Shown here piece by piece: positions 60,456 to 64,000 of a stretch of 64,000 bases of DNA. The stretch lies in contig NZ_CP011114.1 of assembly GCF_000993825.1 (NCBI RefSeq), forward strand, positions 3,658,001 through 3,722,000, in the 5' to 3' direction. The position numbers and the translations under genes are program-made. Origin of the DNA: Paenibacillus durus ATCC 35681. GTDB taxonomy: Bacteria > Bacillota > Bacilli > Paenibacillales > Paenibacillaceae. The notes below the pieces were generated by a model. It ran no database searches. It was not told the origin of the DNA and saw nothing but the letters and a program-made list of their open reading frames with translations. Within the stretch, counting starts at the first letter, position 1; each line of letters begins with the position of its first letter.

Positions 60456-61609
60456 CCGTCCGCCCCCGATCGGTAAACCAACGGCTGAAGAAGCAACAGA
60501 ATCTCTGTCTGCTCCGCAGTAATGTTACTATCTGACCAATGGTCTCCATCATCCAATGACAGGTCCAGTTTGACATCGTATACGCCATCCAGCAGCTTAA
60601 TGCGGGTCTCAAGCGCTGTCTGTATAAGTGTTTGCCCTTGTTTCAACGTTGCAAAAAAGTCACTGACTTCGCGTTCGATATAGATTTGAATATCCTCCAA
60701 ATCAACCCCTGTATTCAGGGTCAGAGTTATGCGAACATTGACCGGTTTTGTAGCAGCAGACAGCACATTGACCTGGATGCCTGCTGGCTTATAACCGTAT
60801 ACCGGCTTCCCATCTACATAATAGCCGGTCAGGACCCGCTGAGTGGCCGAAAGCAACTCATCCGAAGCCGTGCCGACTCCGTTCCAGATGTAGCAGTCAA
60901 CCTCTCCTTTACGGTTAACAGTATCCTCAAACGCCCTTGCATCAACAACCCTTTCAATAGCCAGTCCGTCCGAGGATAAAAGCTGAACGGTCGTTGCACC
61001 ATATTCGATAGCCGGCAGCGTCCCCCGAGAAAGAGAGGAAACGAACTTCTGAAACCGATTCTTCTGCTCATCCCGCGTTTCCTCTTCCTTCCCATTCGTA
61101 AAGCTGACAGGGTTGGACACCGCATCAATCCCTGCTGGTTTGGATACAAACTCAGTTATCGTGAGTGCATCGACATTGCCGTCCGTGCCAGCCACAAGAC
61201 AAATAACGGGAACGGTTATGCTGGTCTCACCCATCCGCAGAATAATATCACTGCTTGTCCGAAAGCTAACGGGGGCTTTCAGCGCCGTTGCTCTTGTCCG
61301 CAGTTGAGTTCCCGCCGCGATAAGGTAGTCTGCATCAGCAGGAGTGGAGCGGCTCAGGACAACCGAACCCGTAGAATATAGAGCCGGAAGCTTAGGAAAC
61401 CCCAACACCGTATAGATATTTTCTGCAATAAGCGTTCGAGTCGCGCGGTACACTTTATCGTAAAATTCCTCAAGTTCTTTGGCTACTGCTTCCATCAATG
61501 TCCGTGATCTGGAACCAACTCGGTAATCCGTGATTTTGGATGAGAGACCCCGCGACCAATCCACCATGTCTTGCACTATATTTTCAAGAGATTTCCGCTC
61601 GAATGCCAT
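60452..61609 (-). CDS. baseplate J-like protein
   Basis: The product is 385 aa from ATG 61609 (AAGGAAGGTGATT upstream; a TTG 6 bases earlier is unlikely). It has the Baseplate_J signatures: TLMEAVAKELEEFYDKVYRATRTLI, VVLSRSTPADADYLIAAGTQLRT, CLVAGTDGNVDALTITEFVSKPAGIDAVSNPVSF and VDCYIWNGVG. It is a wedge subunit that marks contractile tails (T4 gp6 equivalent). Confidence 0.9.
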   Translation of the reverse strand: MAFERKSLENIVQDMVDWSRGLSSKITDYRVGSRSRTLMEAVAKELEEFYDKVYRATRTLIAENIYTVLGFPKLPALYSTGSVVLSRSTPADADYLIAAGTQLRTRATALKAPVSFRTSSDIILRMGETSITVPVICLVAGTDGNVDALTITEFVSKPAGIDAVSNPVSFTNGKEEETRDEQKNRFQKFVSSLSRGTLPAIEYGATTVQLLSSDGLAIERVVDARAFEDTVNRKGEVDCYIWNGVGTASDELLSATQRVLTGYYVDGKPVYGYKPAGIQVNVLSAATKPVNVRITLTLNTGVDLEDIQIYIEREVSDFFATLKQGQTLIQTALETRIKLLDGVYDVKLDLSLDDGDHWSDSNITAEQTEILLLLQPLVYRSGADG

Positions 61610-61625
61610 GGTCAATCACCTTCCT

Positions 61626-62534
61626 TTAGGCCGGGCCGGCTGTATTTAGCGATAACGAAACACGTTCCTGAGAGCCGGCCACCGTAACAACTAGCAAAAC
61701 ATCAATAATTGTATTCCTGATCGACACGCTGTTGATTGCCACAGCCTCAATCCGCTCCTCATCCAGGAGTGTTTCCTGTATATCCAGTTCGATTAAACGG
61801 CGGATATATGGTATCTGCGGTTGCCCGATCAGTTCATGAAGGCGGCTGCCGTAGGTGGGGTGCTGCGTCAAGCTCCCGCGCCGGGTTACGAGCCTGTGGC
61901 TGATCGCCTGCTGAATATTTTCCAGACCCGACACACTCTCCCAATCCCCGAGTCCATCGTCGATCAAGTCCCCGTCAGGAGTCATTTTCAAATCGCTGCC
62001 ACCAAGTTGTTCCAGATAACTGATTTTAGGAGTTTCCACCTGGACATCTGCATTTATAAAAACAGCCTGGCCAGTAAGACGCACGCGAGCGTCATTCCCG
62101 CCGGTGAAAGGTGTTGGATTTGTCGCGGAGAGTTGCACATTACCCAAACTGCTCCTGATCTCCCACGCTATGATCACACTGCCCGCAATGGTGTTCCCAA
62201 AGCTCCCGGGCTGAGTACAGCGGACATAAAAATAACCCTCTGCTGCACCTGCAACCAGGGTTGTGTCTTCCACCAATTCATATATCTTCTGAACCCCTTC
62301 AGAATCAGGCTCAGTTGAAAATGTTGATCCGGCATATACCGTCAACGGTGATGCTGTAAATTCACGACGTACAAGCAGATAACCTGCAGCGTGGAGTTGC
62401 TTATATGCCTCTTTGCTTGTCAACGTGTACGGATATTCCAAGCCATTATAATCTGCTATAGTTTGCCAAGGAACATTGTACATAACAGCCAGTCCCTGGA
62501 TTGTATCTGCGTCACTTAAAATGTGTTCTATCAC
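61626..62534 (-). CDS. baseplate wedge protein with LysM-like N-terminus and gp25-like C-terminus
   Basis: The 302-aa product starts with a LysM-type segment (HILSDADTIQGLAVMYNVPWQTIADYNGLEYPYTL) and ends with a DUF2634/gp25-like domain (TPDGDLIDDGLGDWESVSGLENIQQAISHRLVTRRGSLTQHPTYGSRLHELIGQPQIPYIRRLIELDIQETL). gp25-like proteins are lysozyme-like wedge components that start sheath assembly. The fusion of the two is somewhat unusual. It overlaps the 62531 gene by 4 bases. Confidence 0.8.
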   Translation of the reverse strand: MIEHILSDADTIQGLAVMYNVPWQTIADYNGLEYPYTLTSKEAYKQLHAAGYLLVRREFTASPLTVYAGSTFSTEPDSEGVQKIYELVEDTTLVAGAAEGYFYVRCTQPGSFGNTIAGSVIIAWEIRSSLGNVQLSATNPTPFTGGNDARVRLTGQAVFINADVQVETPKISYLEQLGGSDLKMTPDGDLIDDGLGDWESVSGLENIQQAISHRLVTRRGSLTQHPTYGSRLHELIGQPQIPYIRRLIELDIQETLLDEERIEAVAINSVSIRNTIIDVLLVVTVAGSQERVSLSLNTAGPA

Positions 62535-62908
62535 ACAGCAGCAGCCTCCCCATTCTCAACCACTGGCACCCCGATTACTGAGCTTCCAGCATCGAAATAT
62601 AGCGTGCGTAAACTGTAAAAGGTGGACAGCACCGATCGCAGTTCCAGCAGCACATCGAACGGGATCTTCTCCGCCGTTCCCAAACTCTCACAAGTTTGCC
62701 GACAAAGAGCAAGATGCTGCTCCAGTTCATCCATATTAATATCCACCAGGTTGGCTGTCGCCGAGTTGTATGCCGTCAAGGACTCGCGCACCTGCAGAAC
62801 GTATGAAACAATTTTTTCGATGTTCGTTTGTTCGTCCCGCAGGATCGGGTAGTTGACAAAACTGATGGCTTCCTGTGGTAAATAAAAGCTGTCCAGCATG
62901 CTATCCAT
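62531..62908 (-). CDS. small baseplate-cluster protein (125 aa), unknown
   Basis: A helical protein (ILRDEQTNIEKIVSYVLQVRESLTAYNSATANLVDINMDELEQHLALCRQTCESL) between a tail protein and the gp25-like gene, with 4- and 8-base overlaps on either side. Likely a baseplate component or assembly factor. Confidence 0.6.
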   Translation of the reverse strand: MDSMLDSFYLPQEAISFVNYPILRDEQTNIEKIVSYVLQVRESLTAYNSATANLVDINMDELEQHLALCRQTCESLGTAEKIPFDVLLELRSVLSTFYSLRTLYFDAGSSVIGVPVVENGEAAAV

Positions 62909-63530
62909 CCCCTTTCGTCAGCTTCAGCAGCAGTTCACCGATATTTGAAACGCTGGATGTTAACTTCCCAGCCATCTTTGTTGTGGAAGGATTCCGCTTT
63001 AAGTAATCCCCTGCTGCTTCCCTCCGCGTTTTTGTCAATCGGCGTAAGCAGGTAAATCGGAATTCGTATCGGTACAGCGTAGGCTCCGACTTGCTACGCT
63101 GCAGGCGGAAGTTTTGCGGATGAATCTCATAATACTCATCGTCCTCCCAGTTGTACCAATAGAGTGCATGTTGCGGATCATTGGCAAGCAGAATTTTGCG
63201 GTAGATATCTGACCTGAAATCCCTCAGTTCTTCGTATCCATCCCGTTCTTTCCCTTCGGCGGAAGCGCGCACCCTATAACCAGTTGTCCCGCTCAACGTC
63301 ACCGTGGGTAGGCCCAGCCCAAAGTCTGCAACATAGGCACCGCCGAGCGTCTGTATGATGTTCCCACGGCCCGGCTCATCCTGGCTAAAGTCGGAGGGAT
63401 TGACCAGAAGCGTATGCAACGATAATGCACCAGAATCTCCGCTGGGTAATGTCTTTCGCAATTCAAAGGTCATGCGGTAGAATCGTTTCTGATCGTAGGT
63501 GGCGGCGCTCACCAAGACTTTTTTCGCCAC
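62901..63530 (-). CDS. phage tail/baseplate hub protein (209 aa)
   Basis: The product reads MAKKVLVSAATYDQKRFYRMTFELRKTLPSGDSGALSLHTLLVNPSDFSQDEPGRGNIIQTLGGAYVADFGLGLPTVTLSGTTGY, typical of baseplate hub/tail-initiator proteins. The middle (YEELRDFRSDIYRKIL) is conserved in phage tail proteins. It is 12 bases downstream of the spike-like gene. Confidence 0.65.
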   Translation of the reverse strand: MAKKVLVSAATYDQKRFYRMTFELRKTLPSGDSGALSLHTLLVNPSDFSQDEPGRGNIIQTLGGAYVADFGLGLPTVTLSGTTGYRVRASAEGKERDGYEELRDFRSDIYRKILLANDPQHALYWYNWEDDEYYEIHPQNFRLQRSKSEPTLYRYEFRFTCLRRLTKTRREAAGDYLKRNPSTTKMAGKLTSSVSNIGELLLKLTKGDG

Positions 63531-63542
63531 AGTTACTCCCTC

Positions 63543-64000
63543 CTAATCAATCAGTGTTTTGCTGGAGCCAGAAGTTGTTGTGCCCGTACACTTACCGATC
63601 CCCGGCACATCAACGGAAACAGTATCCCCTACCCGCACCACACCTTTGCTTCCTGAGTGATGCTTGATGGCTTGGGGGTGGTTTATCTCCACACCATCCG
63701 CTGTTACCTTGATGGTGGCTGGAGCCGTAGATCCGTCTTCAGAAGTTGGGAAACTGATGAGCGCATGGTCGGGCGTGGCTTCGATGTATACGCGCTCCTC
63801 CTGCTTGCTGTTGTCCAGCAGGTTCCCAGCTACGTCCTTGGTTGCCGGGCTGTCCTTCTCCCCGATACCGAAAATGGGAAGCTGAAGCTTGATTTTATCC
63901 TTCTTCACGACGACGAAGTTCGTCGTATGACTCTCGTTCTTCACGAAGCCTACAAGGTACGGACAGTCCTTACGCCCATCCATGTAGCCAATGAGAACAC
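63543..64000 (-). CDS. baseplate spike (gp5/VgrG-like) protein, 5' partial
   Basis: The frame stays open at the right edge (VLIGYMDGRKDCPYLVGFVKNESHTTNF), so the ATG at 63983 is probably internal and the start lies outside. It resembles an OB-fold/gp5-type spike carrying a beta-helix-like tail (IKVTADGVEINHPQAIKHHSGSKGVVRVGDTVSVDVPGIGKCTG). A spike on the tube tip fits its place before the gp25-like protein. Exact family unsure. Confidence 0.65.
   Translation of the reverse strand, partial: VLIGYMDGRKDCPYLVGFVKNESHTTNFVVVKKDKIKLQLPIFGIGEKDSPATKDVAGNLLDNSKQEERVYIEATPDHALISFPTSEDGSTAPATIKVTADGVEINHPQAIKHHSGSKGVVRVGDTVSVDVPGIGKCTGTTTSGSSKTLID

Larger units (their letters stand above)
48302..64000. 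mobile_element. prophage with contractile-tail genes (extends beyond the right edge)
   Basis: Early-type small genes and two XRE repressors lie at 48.3-54.6 kb. From 54.7 kb to the edge run late minus-strand genes for lysis, tail fibre and baseplate. The left limit is set at the first phage-like gene after the SLH terminator. No integrase, attachment repeat or tRNA was seen, so the boundary is approximate. Whether the element makes phage or a tail-like bacteriocin needs the missing capsid and terminase region. Confidence 0.8.

Overview
The window looks like a chromosomal segment of a Paenibacillus-type Firmicute (Paenibacillaceae). The basis is gene content and style: AGGAGG-type ribosome binding sites, an SdhCAB complex with a single large cytochrome b subunit, a T-box leader on thrS, EcsAB, an S-layer-homology protein, KtrAB, CheX and a moderately high G+C core. 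No database search was possible, so family calls rest on motifs and gene order.

Region 1 (about 1-8.2 kb) is a contractile-injection-like locus. It encodes a 141-aa tube-like protein, a 722-aa sheath-like protein, two FHA proteins, a DnaJ-domain protein, a secreted-to-membrane von Willebrand A protein and a Ser/Thr kinase of the kind found with type VI secretion. The locus continues past the left edge. A short ORF with a very strong ribosome binding site overlaps the start of the sheath gene. Region 2 (8.3-11.1 kb) holds a PadR regulator with its membrane partner, then an RlmA-like 23S rRNA methyltransferase. The methyltransferase is preceded by a 14-codon leader peptide, alternative hairpins and a terminator, which looks like antibiotic-sensing attenuation; its 3' end abuts an ABC-F ATPase remnant. 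Region 3 (11.2-18.9 kb) is a seven-gene operon for sulfolactate uptake and degradation (TctB-TctA-TctC transporter, SuyA, SuyB, ComC-like and SlcC-like dehydrogenases) facing a GntR regulator.

Region 4 (19-32 kb) is mainly housekeeping: EcsBA, a DEAD-box helicase, an SDR, CheX, a LysR regulator, a PHP phosphatase, an IS150-group element inserted in the loop of a terminator, a metallophosphoesterase and an MBL hydrolase. It also carries several damaged genes: an internally deleted DJ-1/PfpI protein, an internally deleted MFS pump and a DUF3891-like gene split by an in-frame stop. Region 5 (32-46.5 kb) has intergenic repeats, sdhCAB, a LysR regulator, T-box-thrS with an apparent frameshift, KtrAB, a CPBP membrane protease, UvrC with a long Ala-rich insertion, and thioredoxin.

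Region 6 (47-64 kb) begins with an SLH protein and then a prophage running off the right edge. Its early part has two divergent XRE-repressor switches with recognisable promoters and operators, zinc-ribbon proteins and small orphan genes. Its late part, on the minus strand, encodes a contractile-tail baseplate (spike-like protein, gp25-like, baseplate J, gpI-like), tail fibre proteins and a lysis cassette with two holins around an M15 endolysin. No tRNA, rRNA or CRISPR array was recognised; one isolated sequence resembles a type I-C CRISPR repeat.
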